64,000 nucleotides of DNA from Saprospiraceae bacterium. GTDB lineage: Bacteria; Bacteroidota; Bacteroidia; Chitinophagales; Saprospiraceae. Positions 1 through 9,250 of the stretch are shown here, in pieces. The notes below the pieces were generated by a model, which was not told the origin of the DNA, made no database searches, and saw only the letters and a program-made list of their open reading frames with translations. The stretch lies in contig JADKBO010000022.1 in NCBI GenBank assembly GCA_016715105.1, positions 73,313-137,312 of the forward strand. Reading direction: 5' to 3'. How positions within the stretch are numbered: the stretch's first letter is position 1; every line of letters begins with the position of its first letter. The position numbers were made by a program, and so were the translations under genes.

Positions 1-1023
1 GCCATTGTTGCCTAGCAACCAACCAACAAATTGGTGGGCAAAATAAGGTGCGAGTGATGAACCCTTGGTCCCTAAGCCATTGAATAAATACATGTTTTCA
101 TATTGTGGGTGTCTTCCAATGAAAGGTCTCCTTTTTTTTGTGGAAGGCCTGATTCCCGCAATGTGGTCAACAATTTCGTAGGGTACTTTTAGTATTTCAT
201 TGATTTGAGCAGCTATCTGTGATCGACCTAAAGCACTGGGATTCTTATCGGTATAATTTTTTTCATAACCGGACCCGCACCAATACTGGTCTTTGGTAGG
301 CAAAGGAGTGATGAAAGTTTTATCTCTGAGGCTTTTTTCAAATCCATCGGGAATCTGTATGATCAAAGCTTCTCCTTTTACAGGATCAAATTCCAGGTAA
401 TTGAAGAATGGATTTTGCATGACTTGGTGGCCTTCGCAAAAAATGAGGTTTTCTGTATGGATGTCATCGTATTGAAATGATTGCCCTCCATTTTTGATTT
501 GTATATTTTGATATTCAAAAACCGTTGATCTGTAAAATCCACTGGAAAGCCAACGAGACTTGCATGTTTCGATCAATTTCTTTAAATCAACTTGTGAAGA
601 CCCTGTAATTTCACCAAAGGCGAAAGGGACATTCACTTGCTCAGCTATTTTACCTGGCGCTGCTTGAGGAGAAATATAATCAGCATAAGCGGGATCACTG
701 GCCCTACCCAACCAAGCATTCTCTTCACCAATGTTGTGTAAACTTCTGATAATGGGTAACTTACGATGGATGGTAGCTCCAATATTTTCACTAATCTGAG
801 CATAAGTTTGATCCGCCCACGGTAAAATGGTATCGGCCATCCACGTCTTTACATATTTTCTGCCCGTTACTGGATTGATGGTTCCAGCGGCAACAATCGA
901 AGAAGAAGTGGCGTGGTCGTCTTCAATGATGAGGAAACTTTTACCTGCTTTTTCTAAAGTTTGAGCGACCATCGTACCGGCAATACCTTGGCCAATGATC
1001 AAAAATTCAACGTGGGTCGACAA
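1..1023 (-). CDS. FAD-dependent oxidoreductase, DAO family (3' end cut by window edge)
   Basis: A flavoprotein of the D-amino-acid/glycine oxidase fold is the best reading. The N-terminus has the dinucleotide-binding motif GQGIAGT inside a beta-alpha-beta start (FLIIGQGIAGT), followed by an acidic residue at the end of the second strand (IIEDD) and a conserved AAGTINPVTGR segment. Near the window edge there is an AGIRPSTKRRRPFIGRHP block typical of the C-terminal half of DAO-family enzymes. 341 codons are visible and the gene runs off the left edge, so the end is unseen. No ATG lies at the 5' end; a TTG at 1023 overlaps the end of the upstream MmcQ-like gene by 17 nt, implying translational coupling in one operon. 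The substrate cannot be told from sequence; tRNA-modifying MnmC-like or amino-acid oxidases are alternatives. Confidence 0.75.
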   Translation of the reverse strand, partial: MSTHVEFLIIGQGIAGTMVAQTLEKAGKSFLIIEDDHATSSSIVAAGTINPVTGRKYVKTWMADTILPWADQTYAQISENIGATIHRKLPIIRSLHNIGEENAWLGRASDPAYADYISPQAAPGKIAEQVNVPFAFGEITGSSQVDLKKLIETCKSRWLSSGFYRSTVFEYQNIQIKNGGQSFQYDDIHTENLIFCEGHQVMQNPFFNYLEFDPVKGEALIIQIPDGFEKSLRDKTFITPLPTKDQYWCGSGYEKNYTDKNPSALGRSQIAAQINEILKVPYEIVDHIAGIRPSTKKRRPFIGRHPQYENMYLFNGLGTKGSSLAPYFAHQFVGWLLGNNG

Positions 1024-1360
1024 GGGTTTCTTTTATTTTTTTTGAAAGGGATTGAAAGATTAAATCATAAGAGTGATCAATCAATGACCTTAAGAATTTG
1101 GCCTCAATACCATCATTAAGCAAAACGGTATTCCAATGTTTTTTATTCATGTGGTAACCTGGAAGAACATAATGATGATTTTCGCGCAATTCTTCTACTC
1201 TTTCAGGATCGCATTTGAGGTTGATACTTCCAGAATTCAATCCCATAAGTCCATAAATTTTACCTCCTACTCTGAAAACAAGTGTGTCGTCACCAAATGG
1301 CATATCTTCAGTAGTATGTGGAAGAGAAAGACAATAATTTCTTACGTATTCAATATCCAT
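1007..1360 (-). CDS. MmcQ/YjbR family DNA-binding-like protein
   Basis: A 117-residue protein of the MmcQ/YjbR family, compact single-domain proteins with a CyaY-like fold that some members use to bind DNA. Typical family features are the opening helix with CLSLPHTTEDMPFGDD, the short strand VFRVGGKIYGLMGL, the INLKCDPERVEELRE segment and the HMNKKHWNTV motif. Length is normal. The ATG at 1360 lies 7 nt downstream of the DUF721 gene's stop, and the 3' end overlaps the following oxidoreductase gene, so it sits in the middle of a recF-led operon. The biological role of the family is poorly known; the name is a family label, not a demonstrated function. Confidence 0.85.
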   Translation of the reverse strand: MDIEYVRNYCLSLPHTTEDMPFGDDTLVFRVGGKIYGLMGLNSGSINLKCDPERVEELRENHHYVLPGYHMNKKHWNTVLLNDGIEAKFLRSLIDHSYDLIFQSLSKKIKETLVDPR

Positions 1361-1367
1361 TTGATCA

Positions 1368-1670
1368 TTATTTTATTCTCAAGTCTGTGATGATTTCTGA
1401 ACCCAATGCTTCATTGAGTAAAATGATGAGTTGTTTTTTTTGGCTAAGCAACTCTACTTTCAAAGGAGCAGAAGTTACGTAAATATGCAATTCTCCCTTT
1501 TTTGTGATGTACACTTTCTCTGTATATCTGGAAATGACATCACCCACCATTTGATGATAAATTTCTTCAATGCGTACTGTGCTGATTCCCCGATGGATGT
1601 TGGGATTTTTGGCAAGATACCCCGACAGTGCTGCATCAAGTTTTTTATCTCTTTTTTTAATGATATTCAT
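1368..1670 (-). CDS. DUF721 (DciA-like) protein
   Basis: A 100-residue DUF721 protein. The family includes DciA, which loads or activates the replicative helicase DnaB in bacteria lacking DnaC; that role is family knowledge and not shown here. Visible features: a short basic N-terminus (KKRDKKLDAAL), a central RIEEIYHQMVGDVISRYTEKVYI segment matching the family's W-x-x-x-x-G-like core, and the strand-rich end with GELHIYVTSAPLKVEL and the helix that follows. It is encoded 17 nt downstream of recF on the same strand, the arrangement commonly seen in Bacteroidota (recF, then DUF721), which supports a role in DNA replication or repair. Confidence 0.85.
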   Translation of the reverse strand: MNIIKKRDKKLDAALSGYLAKNPNIHRGISTVRIEEIYHQMVGDVISRYTEKVYITKKGELHIYVTSAPLKVELLSQKKQLIILLNEALGSEIITDLRIK

Positions 1671-1687
1671 CTGAAGGGCAATTTAAA

Positions 1688-2758
1688 CTACAAGATATGT
1701 ATTTTTTTATAATTGACAAGTCTCCCATCTAGCAAAGCAGGAACCTTATCCTCATCTGTATCTGTAATGAAAACTTGACCAAATTCTGCGGAAGTCACTA
1801 TGGATAACAAATGATCAACCCTGGTAGGATCAAGCTTATCAAAAATATCATCCAACAACAACAAGGGGCTTTTTCCAGAGTATAATTTTAGCAAGTCATA
1901 TTGCGCCAATTTGATGGCTAAAATGAAAGATTTGATCTGTCCTTGTGAAGCAAAATCTTTAATTTTTTCACCATCAAGCATCATTTTGATGTCGTCTTTA
2001 TGAATGCCACCATTTGTACGCCCTGTGATGAGATCTTTGTCTAAATTCTTTTTTGAAAGTTCTGCAAAAGAAGTTGTCTCTAAATCAGAATCATACAAGA
2101 GGTCTGCCGATTCTTTGCCGCCACATATGATTTCAAAGTGGGTTTGGAAAATAGGTTTGAGGGACAAAATGAATCGCTGACGTTGAGCTGCAAGGTAGCT
2201 TGCTGGTTTTTCCATCTGTTGAGTGATGGTTTCAAGCAGTACCAAATTTTGCCTTCGTTCTTCCAAAAATGATTTCAACAAAGCATTACGTTGTTTGAGC
2301 AGCCTGTTGTAAAGTAAAAGCTCATTGAGGTATTGTTGGTCGTACTGGACAATGGTATTGTTGATAAAAATTCTTCTGTTCTCTCCCAGAAGTAATAAAT
2401 TATGAATATCATCTGGCGCCATTACCACAATAGGGTGGGTACCAACATATTCTGTCATTCTTTCGAAAGCAATTCCGTTGACAGCTATTTCCTTCAATTT
2501 GGGTTGTTGTACTTTCACCACCACATTGACCTCATCGATGATGGCATCTAATCTGAAAAAATTACTTTCATGATGATTGACCAGTTTGTCTGATGTCGAA
2601 AAGTAACTTTTACCCATACAAACATAATAGATGGCATCAACCAAATTGGTTTTGCCCATTCCATTTAAGCCAACAATAGCATTGACTTTATCATCAAACT
2701 GAAACTGCCCAGTTTGATAATTTTTGTAATTAGTAAGTTTTATGGATTTTACAAACAC
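1688..2758 (-). CDS. recF: DNA replication and repair protein RecF
   Basis: RecF is an SMC-like ATPase that works with RecO and RecR to load RecA on gapped DNA. All ABC-type motifs are visible in the 356 residues: Walker A (GLNGMGKTNLVDA, about residues 30-42), a signature-like segment FASQGQIKSFILAIKLAQ, and Walker B LLLLDDIFDKLD near residue 308. Length matches the family. The start is a GTG at 2758 giving MFVKSIKLTNYKNY, which is the normal RecF beginning. It is first in a minus-strand run with DUF721, MmcQ-like and oxidoreductase genes. A promoter-like element ends only 5 nt upstream of the start, so the mRNA could be leaderless. Confidence 0.95.
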   Translation of the reverse strand: MFVKSIKLTNYKNYQTGQFQFDDKVNAIVGLNGMGKTNLVDAIYYVCMGKSYFSTSDKLVNHHESNFFRLDAIIDEVNVVVKVQQPKLKEIAVNGIAFERMTEYVGTHPIVVMAPDDIHNLLLLGENRRIFINNTIVQYDQQYLNELLLYNRLLKQRNALLKSFLEERRQNLVLLETITQQMEKPASYLAAQRQRFILSLKPIFQTHFEIICGGKESADLLYDSDLETTSFAELSKKNLDKDLITGRTNGGIHKDDIKMMLDGEKIKDFASQGQIKSFILAIKLAQYDLLKLYSGKSPLLLLDDIFDKLDPTRVDHLLSIVTSAEFGQVFITDTDEDKVPALLDGRLVNYKKIHIL

Positions 2759-2762
2759 GGCC

Positions 2763-2792
2763 CAAATTTATGAAATTTTGAAGAGCATTCAA
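2763..2792 (-). promoter_or_regulatory. Bacteroidota-type promoter for recF
   Basis: On the minus strand TTG (2792-2790) is followed after 19 nt by TAAATTTG (2770-2763), a full match to the Bacteroidota -7 consensus TAnnTTTG with the usual spacing. The predicted transcription start would fall at or within a few bases of the recF GTG. Confidence 0.55.
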
Positions 2793-2968
2793 CATCATTT
2801 AAATGGAATTCAAAAGATTTCCAATACCAATTACTATTAATTCAAATGATAAAGATTCAAACATGACCTATCTATACTTGTTGTTCCACTGCACATTCGA
2901 GCTGTGAAGCCAAGGCGTGCCTTGGCTCAACTCAATCCTTTTATTTTGTTTGCATGTCAAACATGAGG

Positions 2969-3065
2969 GGCATTCACATTTCACATCTCACCTCACATTC
3001 CAGCCGCGAAAAAGGGGGCGGGGGGGGGGGGGGCAAACCATTCACCATTCACCATTTACCATTTA
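2969..3065. repeat. Low-complexity intergenic block: simple repeats and G14 tract
   Basis: The 491-bp gap between the divergent recF and gldA genes has no gene. It contains an imperfect run of CACATTTCAC/CACATCTCAC units (about 2969-2997), then G5-C-G14 at 3014-3033, then short tandem CACCATT/TACCATT units (3038-3065). A small palindrome (CCAAGGCGTGCCTTGG, about 2911-2926) lies upstream. The first block is the reverse complement of the simple repeat found after the sulfhydrylase gene near 50.75 kb. The G tract length may be unreliable. Confidence 0.7.
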
Positions 3066-3134
3066 CTCACTCATTACACCCACACAATTCACCATTATCT
3101 CAAACTTCGGCATGACATTTCTATACTATTTTGA

Positions 3135-3142
3135 TAACTTTG
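3135..3142 (+). promoter_or_regulatory. Putative -7 element upstream of gldA
   Basis: TAACTTTG matches TAnnTTTG 107 nt before the gldA start. No clear -33 TTG lies at the expected distance, so this is a weaker candidate than those of gyrA or tRNA-Asn. Confidence 0.35.
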
Positions 3143-3249
3143 TGCGCTATATCAAACGAAATATATGAGTAGAACACTTGAAAGTATGAACAATCAAGAT
3201 TGAAATTATATTTCAAAATGGTATGAATTAAAATCCACCAATAAAGTAG

Positions 3250-4179
3250 ATGTCTGTAGTTTTATCTGGAGTAAGCAAAATATACGGTAAACAAAAAGCA
3301 GTAGACAATATCAGTTTTACTGTCGGAAAAGGAGAAATCCTTGGTTTTTTGGGCCCAAATGGGGCTGGAAAGTCTACCACCATGAAAATGATAACAGGGT
3401 ATCTCAAACAAGATGCCGGCAACATAGAAGTAATGGGGCTACCAGTTTCACATCATGAAACTGAAAGTAAAAAACACATTGGGTATCTTTCAGAATCCAA
3501 TCCTTTGTACAAGGAAATGTATGTACGCGAATATTTACAATTCAATGCCCAAATCCATCAAATTTCCAAACCAAAAAGTAGAATAGATTACTTACTGGAG
3601 TCAACTGGTTTGATCAAGGAGGCAAATAAAATCATAGGTACACTTTCAAAAGGGTATCAGCAAAGAGTTGGTTTGGCTCAAGCATTGATTCACGATCCTG
3701 AAGTATTGATTTTGGACGAACCCACTTCTGGATTGGACATGAATCAATTGGTAGGAATAAGGGCATTGATCAAATCTATGCAGGCAGAAAAGACCATCAT
3801 TTTCTCCACTCACATCATGCAAGAAGTGCAAGCACTTTGTTCTAGAGTCATCATCATCAACGACGGTCAACTCATTGCTGACGACCCAATTGAGCAACTT
3901 CAAGCCAGGATTTCTGGCGATCAGATTCTGCACTTGGAGCTTGCTAATTTGTCGGCAAAAACCCCTGATTTTAGTGCAATTCCAGGTGTATTGGGAGTCG
4001 AGAGACAAGGTAACTTATTGGTTATTTCTTTTGATAAAAACACCGATATCCGTCCAGCTATATTCCATTTTGCAGTCAAACATGAATTGGTGATCGTGGG
4101 CATGCAAATGATTACTAGAGATGTAGCCCAAATATTTCAACAACTCACAAAAAAGCAAGGAGATGGGAGCAATCTATAG
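3250..4179 (+). CDS. gldA: GldA-type gliding-motility ABC transporter ATP-binding protein
   Basis: ATPase of a transporter that in Flavobacterium is required for gliding together with the GldF permease and GldG. The 309 residues hold a standard ABC domain: Walker A GPNGAGKST (about residues 35-43), Q-loop region YLSESNPLY, signature LSKGYQQRVGLAQ, Walker B VLILDEPTSGLD and the H-loop in IIFSTH, followed by a C-terminal extension of about 90 residues as in GldA and other ABC-2 exporters. The 3' end overlaps gldF by 17 nt and gldG follows, which is what identifies it as GldA rather than a generic ABC-2 ATPase. Confidence 0.88.
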   Translation: MSVVLSGVSKIYGKQKAVDNISFTVGKGEILGFLGPNGAGKSTTMKMITGYLKQDAGNIEVMGLPVSHHETESKKHIGYLSESNPLYKEMYVREYLQFNAQIHQISKPKSRIDYLLESTGLIKEANKIIGTLSKGYQQRVGLAQALIHDPEVLILDEPTSGLDMNQLVGIRALIKSMQAEKTIIFSTHIMQEVQALCSRVIIINDGQLIADDPIEQLQARISGDQILHLELANLSAKTPDFSAIPGVLGVERQGNLLVISFDKNTDIRPAIFHFAVKHELVIVGMQMITRDVAQIFQQLTKKQGDGSNL

Positions 4180-4894
4180 GAAGGAAATAACGGCTTTTTT
4201 TAGTTCATTGACGGGATATATTGTCATTGGAGTGTTTTTGGTAATTCTGGGTTTATTCATGTTCATTTTTCCAGATACCAGTTTATTGGAATATGATTAT
4301 GCAACCATGGACCAACTTTTTTCCATTGCTCCATTGGTCTTTTTGTTTTTAATTCCAGCAGTAACCATGCGTTCATTTGCGGAGGAGAAACAAAGGGGGA
4401 CATTAGAATATTTGTATACCAAACCCATCAAAGGTTGGCAAATCATGTGGGGCAAATATTTGGCTAATTTGACCCTAGTTTTGATTGCTTTACTTCCCAC
4501 TTTATTATATTATTATAGTGTATATCAATTGGGTTCGCCTCAAGGCAATTTGGATACTGGGGCTATTTTGGGCTCTTACATTGGCTTGTTCTTTTTAGTA
4601 GGTGCCTTCGTAGCTATCGGAATGTTTGCTTCGGCTATTTCAGACAATCAGATTGTTGGATTTATATTAGGAACGTTGATATGTTTCATTGTTCATTGGG
4701 CTTTTTTGTATTTAGCAAATTTACCTCTTTGGGGAGTTGATGTGAGCAATTTTATTCAATCTCTTGGGCTCAACTCGCATTATGCTTCCATAAGCAAAGG
4801 AGCTTTAGACTCGAGAGACATCGTATATTTTATCAGTGTAATTCTAGGATTTATCTGGCTTACACAATGGACCATAGAAAAGGAGCGAGGTTAA
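4163..4894 (+). CDS. gldF: GldF-type ABC transporter permease
   Basis: A 243-residue polytopic membrane protein of the ABC-2 type, partner of GldA and GldG. About six hydrophobic segments are visible, starting with YIVIGVFLVILGLFMFIF. The intracellular segment AVTMRSFAEEKQRGTLEYLYTKPI is characteristic of GldF/ABC-2 permeases (mSFAEEk..GTiElL.T.Pi). The start overlaps gldA and the stop is one base from the gldG start, so the three genes are translationally coupled. In gliding species the complex is needed for motility, though its transported substrate is not settled. Confidence 0.9.
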   Translation: MGAIYRKEITAFFSSLTGYIVIGVFLVILGLFMFIFPDTSLLEYDYATMDQLFSIAPLVFLFLIPAVTMRSFAEEKQRGTLEYLYTKPIKGWQIMWGKYLANLTLVLIALLPTLLYYYSVYQLGSPQGNLDTGAILGSYIGLFFLVGAFVAIGMFASAISDNQIVGFILGTLICFIVHWAFLYLANLPLWGVDVSNFIQSLGLNSHYASISKGALDSRDIVYFISVILGFIWLTQWTIEKERG

Positions 4895-4895
4895 T

Positions 4896-6593
4896 ATGGC
4901 AGCACAGAAAGACATTTTTTCAAACAAATTTATATGGTTATTGGCCATCCTCATTTTGGTCAATGTATTGTCCTCTTATGTGAATGGATACATTGATTTG
5001 ACGGGAGATAAACGTTTTACCCTCACTGGACCGACCAAAAATTTGGTAGCTCAGGTGGATGAAGTCATCTATGCCAAATTGTATATGGATGGTGATTTTC
5101 CTGCTGGCCTCGATCAGCTCAGACAATCGGCTGTTGATATGTTGAGAGATTATAAAAAGATCAACAATAATATCGTTTTTGAAGTTGAGGACCCCACAGC
5201 AGGTTCTTCAGACCAAATCAACGAACGGTATCAGCAATTGACCAAAGAAGGACTGGCACCAACCTCTCTCAAGGTATTTGATGGGAAAGAATACGTGCAA
5301 AAAGTAATATTTCCTTACGTGTCTTTTCAAATAGGTCAGCGAAAAGTAGTGGTAAACTTATTGGAACCGCAGCAAGCTGGTCAGGATGAACAAGAAATAT
5401 TGGCCAATAGCGTCTCACTTTTGGAATATAAATTTAGCAATGCCATCCAAAAATTGTTGCTGGAAAGAAAGATGAATATTGTGTTTTCTGCTGGACAAGA
5501 CGAATTGCCGGCTCAAAATACCATCATGTTGGAGCGGGAGTTGCGCAGATTTTATAATACTGGCCGCATTGTTTTGGATTCTGTAGTAAAGTTGGACGCT
5601 GAGATTGATTTGCTAATTGTCAACGCCCCTAAAAGCCCATTTTCTCAACAAAATCAATTCAAAATTGATCAATATTTGATGAATGGAGGTAAGATTTTGT
5701 GGTTGATTGAGAAACTTCAAGTGGATTTGGATAGCATCAATAAATATGAATTTTACATTCCTAAAGATGTCATTTCTGGAACCGAGGATTTATTATTTAG
5801 ATATGGTGCCCGCGTAATGCCCAATTTGATCATGGATTTGGAATGCAGTCAGATACCTCAAATCATTGGCATGAGTGGCGATAAACCTCAGACTGCAATG
5901 TTTCCATGGCCCTATCATCCACTTATTGCGGCTAAGTCAGAACATCCCATCGTCAAAAATATTGATCGGGTAAGTATGTTTTATCCAGCGCAAATTGACA
6001 CTGTAAAGACAGCTACTCCAATTACTAAAACCATTTTACTTACCAGCTCAGATTACAGTAAGGTGCAGTTCAACCCAGTAAGACTTACATTCGAAATATT
6101 AAAGACTCCTTTCCAACCTGAATTTTTCGATCAAAAAAATATTCCTGTTGCAGTTTTGCTAGAAGGTGAATTTGAGTCCCTTTTCAAAAATAGAGTGAGC
6201 GCAGAGTTTGCAGAGAGTCTCAAAAATAGCAAAATGCAGTTTGTGGAAAAAAGCACACCAACTAAACAAATTGTAGTGAGTGATGCAGATTTTGCCAAAA
6301 ACCTGATCAATCCCCGCACCGGAGATCCAGAACAATTGGGTTTTAATAAATGGGATATCAAATACTATAAGGGTAATAATGATTTTATACTCAATTGTAT
6401 TGAATATTTATTAGATGAAAATCAAATCCTTACCGCTCGATCAAAAGAGTTGAAGTTGAGGCCACTGGACACAGTAAAAGTTGACCAAGAAAAAACGTTT
6501 TGGCAAGTACTCAATGTCTTGACACCATTGGTATTGCTTGCTGCTTTTGGACTCATATTCAATTATATCAGGAGAAAAAAATACATCATCTAA
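4896..6593 (+). CDS. gldG: GldG, gliding-motility ABC transporter auxiliary component
   Basis: A 565-residue GldG homologue: one membrane segment near the N-terminus (WLLAILILVNVLSSYV), a long extracytoplasmic region of the 'ABC-type uncharacterised transport system' family, and a second membrane segment at the very C-terminus (VLTPLVLLAAFGLIFNYI) followed by the basic tail RRKKYII. Near the start it has the DLTGDKRFTLTGPTKNL segment common to GldG (DLT.eKRytLs..T). Length fits the family. The ATG is one base after the gldF stop. The gene is followed 11 nt later by a DUF4340-type gene, which in other genomes also tends to accompany GldG-like proteins. Confidence 0.92.
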   Translation: MAAQKDIFSNKFIWLLAILILVNVLSSYVNGYIDLTGDKRFTLTGPTKNLVAQVDEVIYAKLYMDGDFPAGLDQLRQSAVDMLRDYKKINNNIVFEVEDPTAGSSDQINERYQQLTKEGLAPTSLKVFDGKEYVQKVIFPYVSFQIGQRKVVVNLLEPQQAGQDEQEILANSVSLLEYKFSNAIQKLLLERKMNIVFSAGQDELPAQNTIMLERELRRFYNTGRIVLDSVVKLDAEIDLLIVNAPKSPFSQQNQFKIDQYLMNGGKILWLIEKLQVDLDSINKYEFYIPKDVISGTEDLLFRYGARVMPNLIMDLECSQIPQIIGMSGDKPQTAMFPWPYHPLIAAKSEHPIVKNIDRVSMFYPAQIDTVKTATPITKTILLTSSDYSKVQFNPVRLTFEILKTPFQPEFFDQKNIPVAVLLEGEFESLFKNRVSAEFAESLKNSKMQFVEKSTPTKQIVVSDADFAKNLINPRTGDPEQLGFNKWDIKYYKGNNDFILNCIEYLLDENQILTARSKELKLRPLDTVKVDQEKTFWQVLNVLTPLVLLAAFGLIFNYIRRKKYII

Positions 6594-6604
6594 TCCTAGC
6601 ATTT

Positions 6605-7615
6605 ATGAATAGAAGTAGCAAAATATTAATCATTGTCTTCGTTTTACTAAGTTTGATTACTGGATACTTTGTAATCAATCAGAAGAAAAGCGAAGATCCT
6701 GTTTTTGTTGATCCATTGCTCAAAGACAGGGATTTTGCAGTTCAAAATATGGATGAGATTGAGCGTATTGCAATCAAAAGAAAAAATATCCGCCATTAAT
6801 CTTTTACAAAAATGGAAGGAAAATGGGTGATCAATGACCGATACAAGGTCAATGAAGAAACGATGCCTCATTTATTGGCGGTATTAAAAGGGGTAAAAAT
6901 GAAATACATTCCTCCTGTAAATATGCAGAAAACCATCATAAAGGATATAGCTCAGAATGGCATTGAGGTGATGTTGTACAATGGAGAAAAAGAGGTGGTC
7001 AAACATTATTTTGTGGGTTCTGAATTTGGAGATGGTTCTGATACTCCTTTTTTAATGAAGGGTTCAGCACAGCCATTTATGATGTTTTTACCAGGCCTAG
7101 ATGGTTCTGTAAGGCGGAGACTCAACTACAATATCGGAGAGTGGAAGTCCAAAATCGTCTTTGAAGAAGAAGTAGACAAAATCAAAAAAATAGAAATGGA
7201 TTATCCGCAAGATCGGACATCTGGTTTCACCATAACAAAATACAATGATGGGTACAAGATTTTGAATGCTGACAACGAAGTAACCAATCGCACGCCCAAC
7301 CAAAATACCATGGCTGCTTATTTTGACTTTTTTAGTTATATCAGAGGTGAATCAAACGAATCAGATAATCCGGAAAGAAAGAGGATTGTAGCGAGTCCTG
7401 TGTTTTGCAAACTTTCCATCGTGTATACCGATAACACCACCAAGTCATTCACTTTTTATTCTATGGGAGACCTTACTGGCGATTTTGTTACTAAAAGTCC
7501 TGGTCATGTCCACGTGGATAATAAATTCTTTATAGAGATGCCAGATGGTGAAATGCTATTGGCCCAATACAGGGTGCTTAACAAAATTATGAAACCTTTT
7601 TGGTATTTCTTTTAA
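6605..7615 (+). pseudogene. DUF4340-type membrane-anchored protein, interrupted
   Basis: One gene is read through an apparent break. Residues 1-64 begin with an uncleaved-anchor or signal-like segment (ILIIVFVLLSLITGYFVI) and end at an in-frame TAA (6797-6799); the same frame then resumes with EGKWVINDRYKVNEE from 6815 and runs to 7615. Between about 6784 and 6811 the -1 frame gives a more sensible sequence (YPPLIFYK), so a missing base in the A6 run at 6781-6786 and an extra base in the A5 run at 6807-6811 would restore one protein of about 337 residues. The W-V-I-N-D-x-Y segment and later repeats of that pattern fit DUF4340. Its place right after gldG suggests a partner of that transporter. 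Confidence 0.65.
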
Positions 7616-7747
7616 AGTTGATTTTTAATAAACGGGACACTGGTTTTACAATTTGAACTGTAAATTTTGAGTTCTAAAGGAATTAAAGTTTGAACTATTC
7701 AAACCTTTGACTATTTTTATTGTATACAATTTACACCATCACAAATT

Positions 7748-9195
7748 ATGTCTCGGAAAAATTCCCTTTTCAGCTTGCTTTTCATTGTTTTTTTAAATGC
7801 AATGGCCATTGGTCAGGATGTAAAAGTGAGCCGAGAAATTGGCATAAGAAATGAATTTGTCTATGAAATTATGCCCGATTTAAAAGGGAATACATTGGTT
7901 TACAGAGACAGGGGTAATCAATTTTATTTTGATATTTTTCATCAAATCTAGACTTTCAAAGGACCGCTGAAATCAATTTTGAACAGAGAAGAGTGAATGT
8001 ATTGCAGGTGGCCCCTTTTGATACAACAATCCACATTTATTTCAATTATTACCAAGAAGATACTTTTTATTTTTCGAGACTTATTTATTCCGCTGAAGCA
8101 AGTTTTATAAGGCAGGATACATTGGTTAAAATAGATCGGTCTGCTGTAAAGGAAAAATTTAGATTTGCCCTTTCACAAGATCAAACCAAGATTGCTTTAT
8201 TTTCAATTGGAGAAAACCTCACGACAGCGGTTTTTGATGTGGGAGCCGGCGTCCTATTGTATCAAAATATTTTGAAGTTGACAGGCATTGGTGAAAGAGA
8301 AAATTTCAGAAACTTTACAGTGACCGACGATGGAAATGTATTCGTTTTATTTGAAGTTGATAATGATTCTGGAGAAAAAAACCATCACTTCAATTTGCTC
8401 AAATCTATTGATAATCAGACTTATAGTTTGCATAGGATACCTATGCCAAATAAATACAGTTCGGGGGTGAAGTTTGCCTATGACAACAAAAACCGCAGGT
8501 TGGGCATTGCCGGTCTTTATTCAAATAAATATGAATCAGAGACCAATGGTTATTATATGCTCAATACCAAAGTTTCGGAATTACAAACCGATGAAGGATT
8601 TGTTTTTGTAGAATATGATGATGATTTGGTGCGTGAAATGTATGGCAAGAAAAAAGGAAAGAATAATGAAATCAGGGATCAAGTCATCAAAAAATTGATA
8701 TGGCGGGCCGATGGTGGTTTGATTTTGCTTACAGAAATGGAAAAAGAATATATTAGAAGAAGTGCCCTGAGTACCATGCCAACATTGGGTTCACCATCAT
8801 TGGGCTCACAGAATTATGGAAATAGGGGATTGGTTGATTATTATCATGAGGATATGATGATATTCAGTGTGTTTCCTGATGGAACGGAACACTGGCGCAA
8901 AATTCTATTCAAGAAGCAGTTTAGTCAAGATGATGATGGTGCATTTTCTTCATTTTTTCTTTTTTCCACACCTTCCAGATTACACATTGTTTACAATGAC
9001 GAAATCAAAAATAGCAACACCATCAGTGAATATGTCATTGACCCACTCGGTCGATTTGAACGCAACGCTGTCTTAAATACTGACTATCAAGAATTGAAGT
9101 TGAGATTCCAAGATGCTGTGCAAACGGGAAGTAATTCTTTTGTTGTCCCTAGTGAGAAAAATTATAAGCTATCATTGGTGAAGGTTACTTTTTAA
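7748..9195 (+). pseudogene. Secreted protein of unknown function, one frameshift
   Basis: An N-terminal signal peptide (FSLLFIVFLNAMAIGQ) starts the first 67 codons, which run into TAG at 7949. The next frame is open before that point (reading NLDFQRTAEINFEQRRVNVL) and continues to 9195, so one lost base near 7936-7946 splits a protein of about 480 residues. No known domain is recognised; the sequence is beta-rich with repeated aromatic/acidic stretches, and it looks like a periplasmic or extracellular protein of Bacteroidota. No T9SS sorting domain is visible at the C-terminus. Function unknown. Confidence 0.6.
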
Positions 9196-9227
9196 AAATT
9201 CTTAATAGGTAGTTCCAAATTAGGGTT

Positions 9228-9235
9228 TACCTTTG
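9228..9235 (+). promoter_or_regulatory. Putative -7 element upstream of purE
   Basis: TACCTTTG matches TAnnTTTG and ends 15 nt before the purE ATG at 9251. It overlaps a possible upstream TTG start at 9233, which argues for the ATG as the true start. Confidence 0.4.
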
Positions 9236-9250
9236 CATAAACTTTTATCT

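Noticed and set aside
2917..3168. Open frame across the G-rich region ahead of gldA.
   Set aside because: Low-complexity coding only, caused by simple repeats; no start context and no relation to known proteins.
6797..6799. TAA read-through or alternative genetic code in the DUF4340 gene.
   Set aside because: TAA is a normal stop in most genes in this window, and the local frame patterns fit two compensating indels.
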